NCBI GenBank assembly: GCA_052315315.1
Contig: JBLSDE010000008.1
Location: forward strand, 1 to 60,122
Length of the DNA stretch: 60,122 nt
Direction: 5' to 3'
Origin: Cuniculiplasma sp052315315
GTDB lineage: Archaea > Thermoplasmatota > Thermoplasmata > Thermoplasmatales > Thermoplasmataceae
Each line of letters opens with the position of its first letter. Positions within the stretch are counted from its first letter, which is position 1. Positions 16,429 through 24,630 of the stretch are shown here, piece after piece. Below the pieces are notes generated by a model. That model saw only the letters and a list, made by a program, of their open reading frames with translations. It did no database searches and was not told the origin of the DNA. The position numbers were made by a program, and so were the translations under genes.

Positions 16429-17199
16429 ATGGCATCTGAAAAAGCATTTTACGCCATTATGACTGCAATCGTTGTGATTGCAGGGATTGGTATTGGAGCG
16501 GCTTATTATGAATCGGTTAGTAGTGTAAGTACAACTGCACCTGCAGCAGCACAAACTTCTCTTACACTGATTATAACACCAAACAATTGGTTCCACAACT
16601 CCACAATAAATCACAGGCAGCCTGCATATTTCATTCTGGAACCTAATGGAACACTGGGTTCTTCTGCAAATATATATCTGCCCGCGGATCAGTTGATATC
16701 TTTGACCATCATAGACTATGACAGTGGGACGAACAGTGCCCTTGGAAATGCAACCGGGAACCCATCTAACCCCACACAGAACAACAGTTTCTTCGCCAAG
16801 GTCTTTGGTACGGTAGGGGATAAGGAGTATATATATAATGGAACAAAGATAGCAGAAAACGCTACCCTTTCTGGTAATTCATCAAACAACATAAGCATAA
16901 ACAAGGGTCAAGGCTGGGCAGTTTCAAGCCTTCCATGGGTGGGAAACTCAACAGGCGGTTACTATGTGACGCACACATTTTCCATAATAAGTGGTGGAAA
17001 AGTTATAGTGAATGTGCCAACATGGGCCGGAAATAATCCTAATGGAGGAACAGTAACTCACGCCCAGTTCTACCTTAATCAGTCCGCTGGCTCAATCCTT
17101 TCTTGGCAGTGTTATGCACCCTGTGGTACTGGTGCTGCTGGTTGGGGAGGAGCAATGGCTACGATTGGCTGGATGATGGGAAACATCCACGTTATGTAA
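16429..17199 (+). CDS. Membrane-anchored cupredoxin (cytochrome oxidase subunit II-like)
   Basis: A 256-residue protein with one N-terminal membrane anchor (residues 5-27), a Ser/Thr/Ala/Asn-rich linker with many N-x-S/T sites, and a C-terminal cupredoxin domain facing outside. Possible copper ligands are His182 (VTHTFSI), Cys228 and Cys232 (WQCYAPCG), and Met243 or Met249/250. The Cys-x3-Cys is as in CuA sites, but the His that normally follows four residues later is missing (Ala236). It may therefore be a mononuclear or altered copper site. It heads an operon with Rieske and cytochrome b, so it is the likely electron acceptor of that complex. The start at 16429 is supported by the TATA box and by placing the anchor at the N-terminus. 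A sulfocyanin-like protein is an alternative name. Confidence 0.75.
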   Translation: MASEKAFYAIMTAIVVIAGIGIGAAYYESVSSVSTTAPAAAQTSLTLIITPNNWFHNSTINHRQPAYFILEPNGTLGSSANIYLPADQLISLTIIDYDSGTNSALGNATGNPSNPTQNNSFFAKVFGTVGDKEYIYNGTKIAENATLSGNSSNNISINKGQGWAVSSLPWVGNSTGGYYVTHTFSIISGGKVIVNVPTWAGNNPNGGTVTHAQFYLNQSAGSILSWQCYAPCGTGAAGWGGAMATIGWMMGNIHVM

Positions 17200-17209
17200 G
17201 GGGATTTAA

Positions 17210-17938
17210 ATGTCTGGAAAAGAAAAGGAGGATCAAACTCCTCCTGACACGTCCCGGAGAAATTTCATCAAAATAATGGGGGTTGTAGCCATAGGTGCTG
17301 GAGCCCTGGGGTTTCTCAGAGGGGGAATTCAGAATATAATTCCTTCATCTGCCCCGGTTTTAAACGGCTTTCCGTCTATGAAACTTGTAGACACATCTGG
17401 AAAGCCAATAAGCACTAACTCCTTAACAGTGAACAATCCAGAGATTGTTACATTTGATTACCCTCTTCTTGATGAGCCCAATTTTTTGCTCAGATTGGGG
17501 GATAGCAACAATAAGGACGTAGAAATCAAGCCAGTTAAGGTTACAATACCTCTCACTGGAGGCAGTTTTACTTCACCAGGCGGTGTAGGTCCTTACAAAT
17601 CTGTGGTGGCATCAAGTGCCATATGCCAGCATCTGGGATGCGTACCACCCGAGATCAGATATCACACATTTACTTCCGCGTCCTTTGATGGCAAAATTCA
17701 CTGTGACTGTCACGGCAGCACATACGATCCTTTTGAAGGTTTTAAGGTTGTAAATGGACCTACCCAGAGGCCCCTTCCAAATGTTATTCTTTCCCATGAA
17801 GGGAGCGATCCCGATAGTGATGAATACTATGTTAAGAGCCTGGTTGGTCCGGTTATATATGCACATACGAGTGACCTGTCTGGAGGTAATCCTTTACCCT
17901 CCTCAACGGAGACTACCGTTACCGTAACTAAGGGATGA
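17210..17938 (+). CDS. Rieske iron-sulfur protein of a cytochrome bc-type complex
   Basis: A 242-residue protein with a twin-arginine N-terminus (SRRNFIKIMG, 15-24) followed by a hydrophobic anchor, so it is probably Tat-exported and stays membrane-bound. The [2Fe-2S] ligands are Cys139 and His141 in CQHLGC and Cys165 and His168 in CDCHGSTYD; Cys144 and Cys167 would form the stabilising disulfide. The role is to take the first electron from quinol at the outer face and pass it to an acceptor, here probably the cupredoxin. ATG 17210 follows GGGGA by a few bases and comes 10 nt after the cupredoxin stop. Very clear family. Confidence 0.96.
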   Translation: MSGKEKEDQTPPDTSRRNFIKIMGVVAIGAGALGFLRGGIQNIIPSSAPVLNGFPSMKLVDTSGKPISTNSLTVNNPEIVTFDYPLLDEPNFLLRLGDSNNKDVEIKPVKVTIPLTGGSFTSPGGVGPYKSVVASSAICQHLGCVPPEIRYHTFTSASFDGKIHCDCHGSTYDPFEGFKVVNGPTQRPLPNVILSHEGSDPDSDEYYVKSLVGPVIYAHTSDLSGGNPLPSSTETTVTVTKG

Positions 17939-17949
17939 GTTGATTAAAT

Positions 17950-19563
17950 ATGGAAAATAAATCAAATATGATTGAAAAAATTATGAATGAACCACAGCCC
18001 ATTCCAAGAAAGGTTCCAGATTACATGCGTAAGTCTGGAGGTTTTATGTTCTGGACTGGTGCCATGGTTACTTCTGTTTTTCTATACGAGGTTGTCACAG
18101 GTCTTATTCTGCTGTTCTATTATGAGCCTTCCAATGCTTATAACAGTACAGAGGCTTTTCTGAACACTGTGCCGTATGGATCAATAATTCTGACTACCCA
18201 TCTTTATGGGGCTTATGCAATGATTGTTCTGGTCTATATCCACCTGCTCAGAAACCTATTTGTGGGAGCATATAAAAAACCAAGGCAGATGCAGTGGCTC
18301 TCTGGAATCTTACTCCTTCTAATGACAATCGGAGTTGGATTTTTCGGATATTCCATGAGTGGTGATGTGCTTTCCCAGGATGCAACAGATGTAGGAAGAG
18401 GTATAGCCGGGGCTACACCAATAATAGGACAGTATCTTACATCTCTGTTTTTTGGTTCAGGAACGCAACTTTCACTATTCCACAGACTACTTGCCTGGCA
18501 TATAGTTTTGGCCGCACTCATAGGAATAGTGTTTCTTGCTCACTTTTTCATGGCTGAATACAATACCATAATGCCATCAGGCAAGGATTCAGGGTATAGG
18601 GCTCCTGCAATAGATCACGACGATGGATCTTACAAGCAGTGGTATCCTTACAATCTCATGTATATGATTCAAATAGCACTTTACACACTAGGAATAGTTG
18701 TGGTTGTACCTTCAATATTGGCAGCCTTGCCCAATGTTCCAGCCCTGTTCTCTCCATTTCCTCAGGTAGCACCATCAAGCCCTCTGGCAATGAGTGTCCC
18801 TGCATATCCTCCATGGTTTTTGCTCTTCGTATATAAGGAGCTTGACTTCCAATTTGCAGAGGGTATTGGTCCATTCTATGCAACAGTAATATTTGCCGGG
18901 CTTCCACTGGCCTATCTGGTTCTTCTCCCATACCTGGATACAAAGACATCTCTTAAACTTGTAGACAGGCCAATAACAGTTTCCTTCGCCATTGTGGGCG
19001 TTGTATACCTTGCAATACTGTCAGCATGGGGAGCACTTGAACCTGGAGTGCCAATACCTGATACTGTAGTCGCTGCATTCTATATTGTGCCACTTGTTGT
19101 TATTACAGCAATTGTGGAATTAGTAAGCAAGGCCATAAAGACGCAAAAACTTACAAATCCATATGCTGGAGGAATAATACTTTCAGCTACCTTTGCAGGA
19201 ATAAGCGCCTTTGGTTTAGGCATGATATTTGTATATGCGGCTGGGAACTATACTCCTGAAGTACTGGCTGGAATCAGTATAGTTGGTTTACTATTCGCCA
19301 TATCTCTCCTGTTCACCCTCGGTCTTATCACTGGAATATATCCACCAAAGGAACACAAAGTCAACCAGTCATTGTCAAATAATACATACGTTGCTTACAG
19401 TTCTGTGCTTGGAGTTCTGGCCATCGTAATACTTATTGAAATACTTTCTATGCCCTTTGGAAACGTTTATGATCAGTCACTTTACGGTATTGGGCTTGGT
19501 TTTCTGTTAATCATAGGCGGACTTATGATTAAAATATATCGGGCACAGTATTACCACGAGTGA
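17950..19563 (+). CDS. Cytochrome b of a quinol-oxidising bc-type complex
   Basis: A 537-residue polytopic diheme cytochrome b. Heme ligands are His84 and His98 in one helix and His184 and His198 in another, with the canonical 14-residue spacing in both. They bind two b hemes (84/184 and 98/198). The usual Qo-site PEWY motif is replaced by PPWF (287-290). The C-terminal part adds further helices, making it longer than bacterial cytochrome b (about 400 aa) and like other archaeal versions. It is 12 nt downstream of the Rieske gene. It would oxidise menaquinol-type quinols and move protons across the membrane together with the Rieske protein. Confidence 0.95.
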   Translation: MENKSNMIEKIMNEPQPIPRKVPDYMRKSGGFMFWTGAMVTSVFLYEVVTGLILLFYYEPSNAYNSTEAFLNTVPYGSIILTTHLYGAYAMIVLVYIHLLRNLFVGAYKKPRQMQWLSGILLLLMTIGVGFFGYSMSGDVLSQDATDVGRGIAGATPIIGQYLTSLFFGSGTQLSLFHRLLAWHIVLAALIGIVFLAHFFMAEYNTIMPSGKDSGYRAPAIDHDDGSYKQWYPYNLMYMIQIALYTLGIVVVVPSILAALPNVPALFSPFPQVAPSSPLAMSVPAYPPWFLLFVYKELDFQFAEGIGPFYATVIFAGLPLAYLVLLPYLDTKTSLKLVDRPITVSFAIVGVVYLAILSAWGALEPGVPIPDTVVAAFYIVPLVVITAIVELVSKAIKTQKLTNPYAGGIILSATFAGISAFGLGMIFVYAAGNYTPEVLAGISIVGLLFAISLLFTLGLITGIYPPKEHKVNQSLSNNTYVAYSSVLGVLAIVILIEILSMPFGNVYDQSLYGIGLGFLLIIGGLMIKIYRAQYYHE

Positions 19564-19567
19564 TAAG

Positions 19568-21079
19568 ATGAACAAGCCAAAGAAACTTTCCCTGATTTCT
19601 TTTTTTATCTCTTTTTTACTTTTTACGGAGTTTGCTATCACTGGATTTAGACTCAATCTGTTTATTGTTCACACTATGGCAATTCCCTATACTACTGCCA
19701 TCGCACTTCTTCTTCTCTTATTAATGCTATTATCCATTCCCATGAACTTTCGTCCAAATGTTGCATCTTTCTATATCTCCCTTTACGTATCCCTCGCCAT
19801 GTTTTTGACTCTCGTTTTCACAGTTGGAGAAGCTTCATTTTCGATTGTTCTGGTTGGCTTTGTTCTTTATCTATTATTCGTAGGGTTAAATTCCAGAAGT
19901 ATTCCCGGCAAAAAAATCAGAGTAACAACATTTTTTGCCACACTCACTCTCATAGCTTTCCTTGGTGGTATAATCTCCATATATGATCAGCATTATGATG
20001 TGCCAATCACAATTGAAACGGCAAGCACTATGTTTATAGGGGTTGGGCACTCACTTCCAATCCTGGAAAAATTTGGAATATTCATAATAACAAAATATGT
20101 GGAAATTACCGTGAGTCCAATCGAATTACTCATATTTCTGGGTATTTCGTCACTTGTATCGGAAAATTACTTTCTTATAATCAGTTACATTGGAAATAAA
20201 CGTTCTAAATATGGAAGAGTTGGTGCTGCACTTTATGGGGTTACAGGGGCATTAAGTTGTCAGTGTGAAAGTTACATAGCCCTGTTACCGGCAGTTAGTG
20301 CTTTTTTGCTTGACGAAGTGCTCCTTCCAACAGTCTTTTCAAGTTTGGCACTCCTAGTTTTAACATATATCTTAGTTTCAAAATATTATATGCACAATAG
20401 ACACTTACATATTTTTGAACCATGGAAATGGGAAAAAGGAAATTCGAGGCAGTTTCTCTTTCTTAGCACTTCGTTGATAACCGCACCTTTGATTATAACC
20501 TTGGGTGTTTCCTTAGATCTTCAGCGAAACCCAATTTTCTTCTTCATCTCTTCAATGTATATGGTTCTGGTTGGGTACATATTTTCATATTCCATATCCC
20601 GCTTTATAAAACCTGTAAAGAGGTCCAGAAAATTCAATACTTTACTTACATCCATCGGAATCATCATTCCTCTGATTTGGTATTTACCTTACTTAACTTA
20701 TGCTGCTTTCAACAACGGTCTCTTTTTTGATTTAATGTCTCTGACAGGTTTTTCGGGCGGAATAATGATGGGATATGCTTTCACTCACTCCACCCGGACC
20801 GAGGGATACGCACTCAATGAATACATAACCGTAATATTCAGCATCTTCCCGTTAGCCATATTCTACATGGGAAACGTTCTGGAATTAAAAATATGGAGCG
20901 TTTTTTCTCTTGAAGGGCAGATTATATACTCTCTATTGAATTGGCTTATTATGCTGCCCATTATGTGGTTTGCAACCCACGTCTCCTTACAGAATCTGGT
21001 AGAAGATAAAATGCCTGAAAACGACAAATTTCAGGATCTGGCCTTTCTCGATATGAATCCCCTGTCAATTCATTCTTGA
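19568..21079 (+). CDS. Polytopic membrane protein of unknown function in the bc-complex operon
   Basis: A 503-residue integral membrane protein with about 12-13 hydrophobic segments. I do not recognise a family. ATG 19568 is 4 nt after the cytochrome b stop, so it is almost certainly co-translated with the respiratory genes. A loop or helix start holds GALSCQCESYIALLP (228-241), with Cys231 and Cys233 and a Glu. There is also a conserved-looking IGVGHSLPILEKFG segment (157-170) and MMGYAFTHSTRTEGYALNEY late in the sequence. It could be an accessory subunit of the complex, as the extra membrane protein is in Sulfolobus cbsAB-soxLN clusters, or an assembly or transport factor. The last 15 nt overlap the convergent aminopeptidase gene. 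Confidence 0.72.
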   Translation: MNKPKKLSLISFFISFLLFTEFAITGFRLNLFIVHTMAIPYTTAIALLLLLLMLLSIPMNFRPNVASFYISLYVSLAMFLTLVFTVGEASFSIVLVGFVLYLLFVGLNSRSIPGKKIRVTTFFATLTLIAFLGGIISIYDQHYDVPITIETASTMFIGVGHSLPILEKFGIFIITKYVEITVSPIELLIFLGISSLVSENYFLIISYIGNKRSKYGRVGAALYGVTGALSCQCESYIALLPAVSAFLLDEVLLPTVFSSLALLVLTYILVSKYYMHNRHLHIFEPWKWEKGNSRQFLFLSTSLITAPLIITLGVSLDLQRNPIFFFISSMYMVLVGYIFSYSISRFIKPVKRSRKFNTLLTSIGIIIPLIWYLPYLTYAAFNNGLFFDLMSLTGFSGGIMMGYAFTHSTRTEGYALNEYITVIFSIFPLAIFYMGNVLELKIWSVFSLEGQIIYSLLNWLIMLPIMWFATHVSLQNLVEDKMPENDKFQDLAFLDMNPLSIHS

Positions 21080-23434
21080 CCTCATTTTTTCATAAACTTC
21101 AAGTTTTTCAAGACCTATTTTTGTTCCAATTTCCAGATCGCTTGATGAATACTTTTGGATTTTTTTATTAATCTCATCCCTACTTACAAGACCCAAATAG
21201 GGAATTGAGTATTCAAAGAATAGGGATACAGCTCCTGAATCCTTGAATTTACTACGTATAGCATTGACTATAACACCAAACAGTCGCATAATGAGTTTTC
21301 TCGATTTATGATTCAATATCAGAGAATGAAGTACAGCAGGGGTCTCCTGAGCCTTGATCTTTCCTTCAGCCAGCATATTTAAAATTCGGAGTTGTTTAGT
21401 TACAGATGTGGTATAACCAATGCCATAACATATTTTGGAATAGAGATTTGAATTTTTGGTAACTTTGAGATACCCAAGAACTTTATAGAAGCCCAGGGTG
21501 CTTCTAGAAGCTCCTATTATAATCGCGGTATGCTCATACACAGGACTCTGTTCTAACTTTGATATTTTTGCACCCATCATATCAGAATAGGTTTTATCCA
21601 TTATGGCAAGGGATGTGTTGATCGAATCCCTTGAATAGAAAACGGTTGGGTCGTCATTTACCGTGAAAGATGTCTGCAACATCTTCCTGAGGACATTGGA
21701 AAATTTGGTTGACATCTGGAAGCTTCCATCGCTTATGTTAAACAATTCAAGCAGGTGATTAGGAACAATACTGAACATTGGATAGGAGTAGCTGTTTGAA
21801 TTCTCACTAACAAAGTTCAGATAATCGGACAGATTAATTTCACCTTTCAGAAGAAGTAGAAATTTTGACATCTCCTCTAGAGCCAGATCCAACTGTTTCA
21901 TTGTTCTTAAGTCCTTATTAAGCCCACTTCCATTAGAATCAAAGAGATAATATCCATAAACATTTCTGTTAATGGAAATTATCTGGTTTATTTCGACTTC
22001 CTCAATTTTGTTTTTCATGAGTATATCCCGATCTCCATCTTCAGTGGTGAGAAATACTGGCACTATCCAGGCGCTTTGATCCTTCCCATTTAGGAGGAAT
22101 CTTTCCTGTTTAAGAATCACTTTTTTACCTCCATCACTTCTTTCAATCCTTATGATGGGGAAACCAGGTTTTTCTACCCAGTTGCTTGCAAGTTCAGGTA
22201 TATCGATTTCAGAAGAAAATGCGTTAAGATAATACCATAGATCCGTAATTGTTCCATTCTCGAACTTTTTCTCATCAAGGTATTTTGATATTGCCTTTCT
22301 AAAATTTTCTTCACCAATTGCTTCCTCAATCATCCTTAAAATCGAAGCCCCCTTACCATAACTTATTTCATCAAAGATCTGTTCATACTCACTTTCTTTC
22401 ACATTGGCTTTAATTGGATGGGTTGACAGGAGTGAATCCTTCAACATGGATGAAAAGAGATTGTGTTCAACAAAATATCTATCTCCTCCTAATTCCGGAT
22501 GGACACTGGAAACAAACTTTGACGCAATAAGGGTGGCAAAACTTTCATTTAACCAGAGATCGCCCCACTGGGATAAAGTTACTAGATTTCCAAACCATTG
22601 ATGGGCCATCTCATGTGCAATAGTTTCACATATACCGATCTTTTGGTCAATATCGTCTTTGTTATCAAGGAGTAGCAGGTCATTTCTAAATGTTATGGCC
22701 CCCCAATTCTCCATTGCTCCTGGGGCAAAGTCAGGAACTGCTATAAGGTGAAGCTTACTCAAGGTATAATCTATTGAAAAATAACTTTCGTAAAAGGCAA
22801 GGCATTCGGTGGCTATTTTAAGCGCAAAGCTCGGATCTCCATTTATCTGACCAGGTGCGGCAATAACAATTTCCTTGCCTTTATACATGGTCATCCTCTC
22901 TTCCATTTTTCCAATTCCGAGGTAAAAAAGATAGGTTGACATCTTTGGAGTCTGATGGAATGTTATCTCCTTTTTTCCGTTGATAAAGACTTCGGTATCA
23001 ATCGATGTGTTTGAAATAGCATTTAGGCCTGATGGGATTGATACCCTTAGTGTAAATGTCGCCTTCATTGATGGATCATCAAAACAGGGAAAGACCGACA
23101 TTGCGTGCTTAGGTTCTAGATCAGTGCTTATCATCCTGCTATTTTCATTTCCGCAATGATAAATCCCATTCAAACTATTTGATATATTATTTGAAAACTT
23201 TATGTTGAGTTCAATATTCGTGTCATAGGCATTATTAACAATTATTTTCTTATTTTCTCTATCGTATTTATAATTCATCTCATGATCGTTAATCAGGACA
23301 TCGATGACATCCTTAACATCGCAGTCAACAAATATGGTTTTCTCGGGATTTGAAATAGCAATTGTGACCTCACCAGAATAATCACTTTCCAAATCTTCGA
23401 ATGAAATCTGGATGTAATAAGACTTAATTTCCAC
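21065..23434 (-). CDS. M1 family zinc aminopeptidase (tricorn-interacting factor F2/F3-like)
   Basis: A 789-residue gluzincin. The exopeptidase motif GAMEN is at 239-243. Zinc ligands are His274 and His278 in HEMAH and Glu297 in WLNESFA, with Glu275 as catalytic base. The length and domain order (N-terminal beta domain, catalytic domain, helical C-terminal domain) match the Thermoplasma tricorn-interacting factors F2 and F3. These cleave the short peptides released by proteasome and tricorn to free amino acids in the cytosol. Assignment between F2 and F3 is not possible by eye. ATG 23434 gives a family-like N-terminus (YYIQISFEDLESDYSGEVTI). Confidence 0.93.
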   Translation of the reverse strand: MEIKSYYIQISFEDLESDYSGEVTIAISNPEKTIFVDCDVKDVIDVLINDHEMNYKYDRENKKIIVNNAYDTNIELNIKFSNNISNSLNGIYHCGNENSRMISTDLEPKHAMSVFPCFDDPSMKATFTLRVSIPSGLNAISNTSIDTEVFINGKKEITFHQTPKMSTYLFYLGIGKMEERMTMYKGKEIVIAAPGQINGDPSFALKIATECLAFYESYFSIDYTLSKLHLIAVPDFAPGAMENWGAITFRNDLLLLDNKDDIDQKIGICETIAHEMAHQWFGNLVTLSQWGDLWLNESFATLIASKFVSSVHPELGGDRYFVEHNLFSSMLKDSLLSTHPIKANVKESEYEQIFDEISYGKGASILRMIEEAIGEENFRKAISKYLDEKKFENGTITDLWYYLNAFSSEIDIPELASNWVEKPGFPIIRIERSDGGKKVILKQERFLLNGKDQSAWIVPVFLTTEDGDRDILMKNKIEEVEINQIISINRNVYGYYLFDSNGSGLNKDLRTMKQLDLALEEMSKFLLLLKGEINLSDYLNFVSENSNSYSYPMFSIVPNHLLELFNISDGSFQMSTKFSNVLRKMLQTSFTVNDDPTVFYSRDSINTSLAIMDKTYSDMMGAKISKLEQSPVYEHTAIIIGASRSTLGFYKVLGYLKVTKNSNLYSKICYGIGYTTSVTKQLRILNMLAEGKIKAQETPAVLHSLILNHKSRKLIMRLFGVIVNAIRSKFKDSGAVSLFFEYSIPYLGLVSRDEINKKIQKYSSSDLEIGTKIGLEKLEVYEKMRSRMN

Positions 23435-23488
23435 AAAATTGGAATATTGAATATATATTAATATTTAACATTATCATGGAAGCTGAAA

Positions 23489-23875
23489 TTATCTTCTATT
23501 TCTTATAACTTCTATGAGCTTCATTCTATCAAATTCCAGTGAGAATTTTATTTTCTTACTTTTTAGAATTTTGCTTATCTTTTCCGAAGCCTCTGTTACA
23601 AGTTCTGATGGATTGTAATGAGAAATGATCATCTCCTTTCTATCCAGTGGGAATATCATTGTAAGCTCAGTTTCGTCTGAGTGAAATCCAATAGGTTTTT
23701 TATTGTTCTGTATCTCCCTCAAATTTAGCTCTAGTCTAACCTGTAATACCTGCTCCTCTTCCTGAGCAATCTTTCGGTCTCCCCTGACTACATTAAAAAG
23801 ATCAACAAAGCATTTTTCCAGGCTTTTCCATTGAAAATTATCATCAAAAATGAAATGGGCACTCCAGTTCTTCAC
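23489..23875 (-). CDS. Hypothetical protein (128 aa)
   Basis: Not recognised. It is a soluble, highly charged alpha/beta-looking protein with alternating strands (LQVRLELNLREIQ, ELTMIFPLDRKEMIISHY) and a basic C-terminal end (IRNRR). No metal or nucleotide motif is visible. It is 54 nt upstream of the aminopeptidase gene on the same strand and may be co-transcribed with it. Its start lies about 110 nt from the divergent tRNA-Gln. Codon usage and composition look like those of neighbouring genes, which supports a real gene. Confidence 0.6.
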   Translation of the reverse strand: MKNWSAHFIFDDNFQWKSLEKCFVDLFNVVRGDRKIAQEEEQVLQVRLELNLREIQNNKKPIGFHSDETELTMIFPLDRKEMIISHYNPSELVTEASEKISKILKSKKIKFSLEFDRMKLIEVIRNRR

Positions 23876-23950
23876 CTCTCTCTATTTCAACACTTTATAA
23901 TTATTTTTCCTAATGCCCATTCAACAGTAATAAAAGACGTAATGATTGAA

Positions 23951-23961
23951 ACATTTTAATA
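23951..23961 (+). promoter_or_regulatory. TATA-like box of tRNA-Gln
   Basis: CATTTTAATAC is centred about 29 nt before the mature tRNA-Gln 5' end at 23986, the usual archaeal spacing for a short or absent tRNA leader. Confidence 0.5.
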
Positions 23962-23985
23962 CGAGAGTAAAATCCCTATTGTAAT

Positions 23986-24058
23986 AGCCCTGTGGTGTAG
24001 TGGCCAAGCATTACGGGCTCTGGACCCGTCGACGGCAGTTCGAATCTGCCCGGGGCTA
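23986..24058 (+). tRNA. tRNA-Gln (anticodon CUG)
   Basis: A 73-nt cloverleaf. The acceptor AGCCCTG pairs with CGGGGCT (one T-G pair), and the discriminator base is A. The anticodon stem ACGGG/CCCGT encloses CTCTGGA with anticodon CTG. The T arm has CAGTTCGAATCTG. No intron and no encoded CCA. It reads CAG glutamine codons; in archaea it is normally charged with Glu and then amidated by GatDE. Confidence 0.96.
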
Positions 24059-24141
24059 TTTTTCGTAAATTGATCGAGTGAAATGAACTTGTAGTTATAT
24101 CCTTACTAAAATTGTTAATAAGGAAATAATTATGCAAGATT

Positions 24142-24630
24142 ATGGAAAGTGAAAGAGGAGAAGATAATAAAACTGATACCATGGAATACTGTGAACTGCT
24201 GGACAAGGAAATTGGAAATGATTCTGATTTTTTTAAGTTTCAAAATCATGTAAAAATGGCTTTCGCGTCCCTAGGCCTGGCAGTTTCAACTGGAATAAGA
24301 TTAAATGCGACCAGAGAAATTCTTGATATGCTCGATCAGCTCTATCAAAATATTTCAGACACGGACGTTGCTTTGACAGATGAAAGCAGGAAGAAATTAA
24401 ATCACGCTGATGAAGTCTGGCTGGATATGAAGCTTAAGATGGCAGCAGGCGACATAAGGGCTGCACATCTTCTAAATGCAAGTTCACATCTATCCATGGC
24501 ACATGCCTATCTATGTGCATTAAAGAAGGATGAAGAATTCTCCGAATTGATCTCTGACTACAGTCTAAAATATTTTAAAAAATTGAGTGTATTTATTTAC
24601 AGAGAAGCCATAGGCCACGTTATGCTTTAG
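24142..24630 (+). CDS. Hypothetical helical protein (162 aa)
   Basis: Not firmly recognised. The sequence is almost entirely alpha-helical: long amphipathic stretches with KMAAGDIRAAHLLNASSHLSMAHAYLCALKKDEEF in the centre suggest a helical bundle. It brings to mind the small Thermoplasmatales family DUF1940, but I cannot confirm that. ATG 24142 is used; Met14 (24181) is an alternative start. It ends 11 nt inside the convergent epimerase gene. There are no catalytic or metal motifs except scattered His (His-Leu, His-Ala-Tyr) in the middle helix. Confidence 0.6.
   Translation: MESERGEDNKTDTMEYCELLDKEIGNDSDFFKFQNHVKMAFASLGLAVSTGIRLNATREILDMLDQLYQNISDTDVALTDESRKKLNHADEVWLDMKLKMAAGDIRAAHLLNASSHLSMAHAYLCALKKDEEFSELISDYSLKYFKKLSVFIYREAIGHVML

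Noticed and set aside
23976..24206. Minus-strand ORF over tRNA-Gln
   Set aside because: It is an open frame across the tRNA gene and the start of the neighbouring gene; no homology and wrong context.
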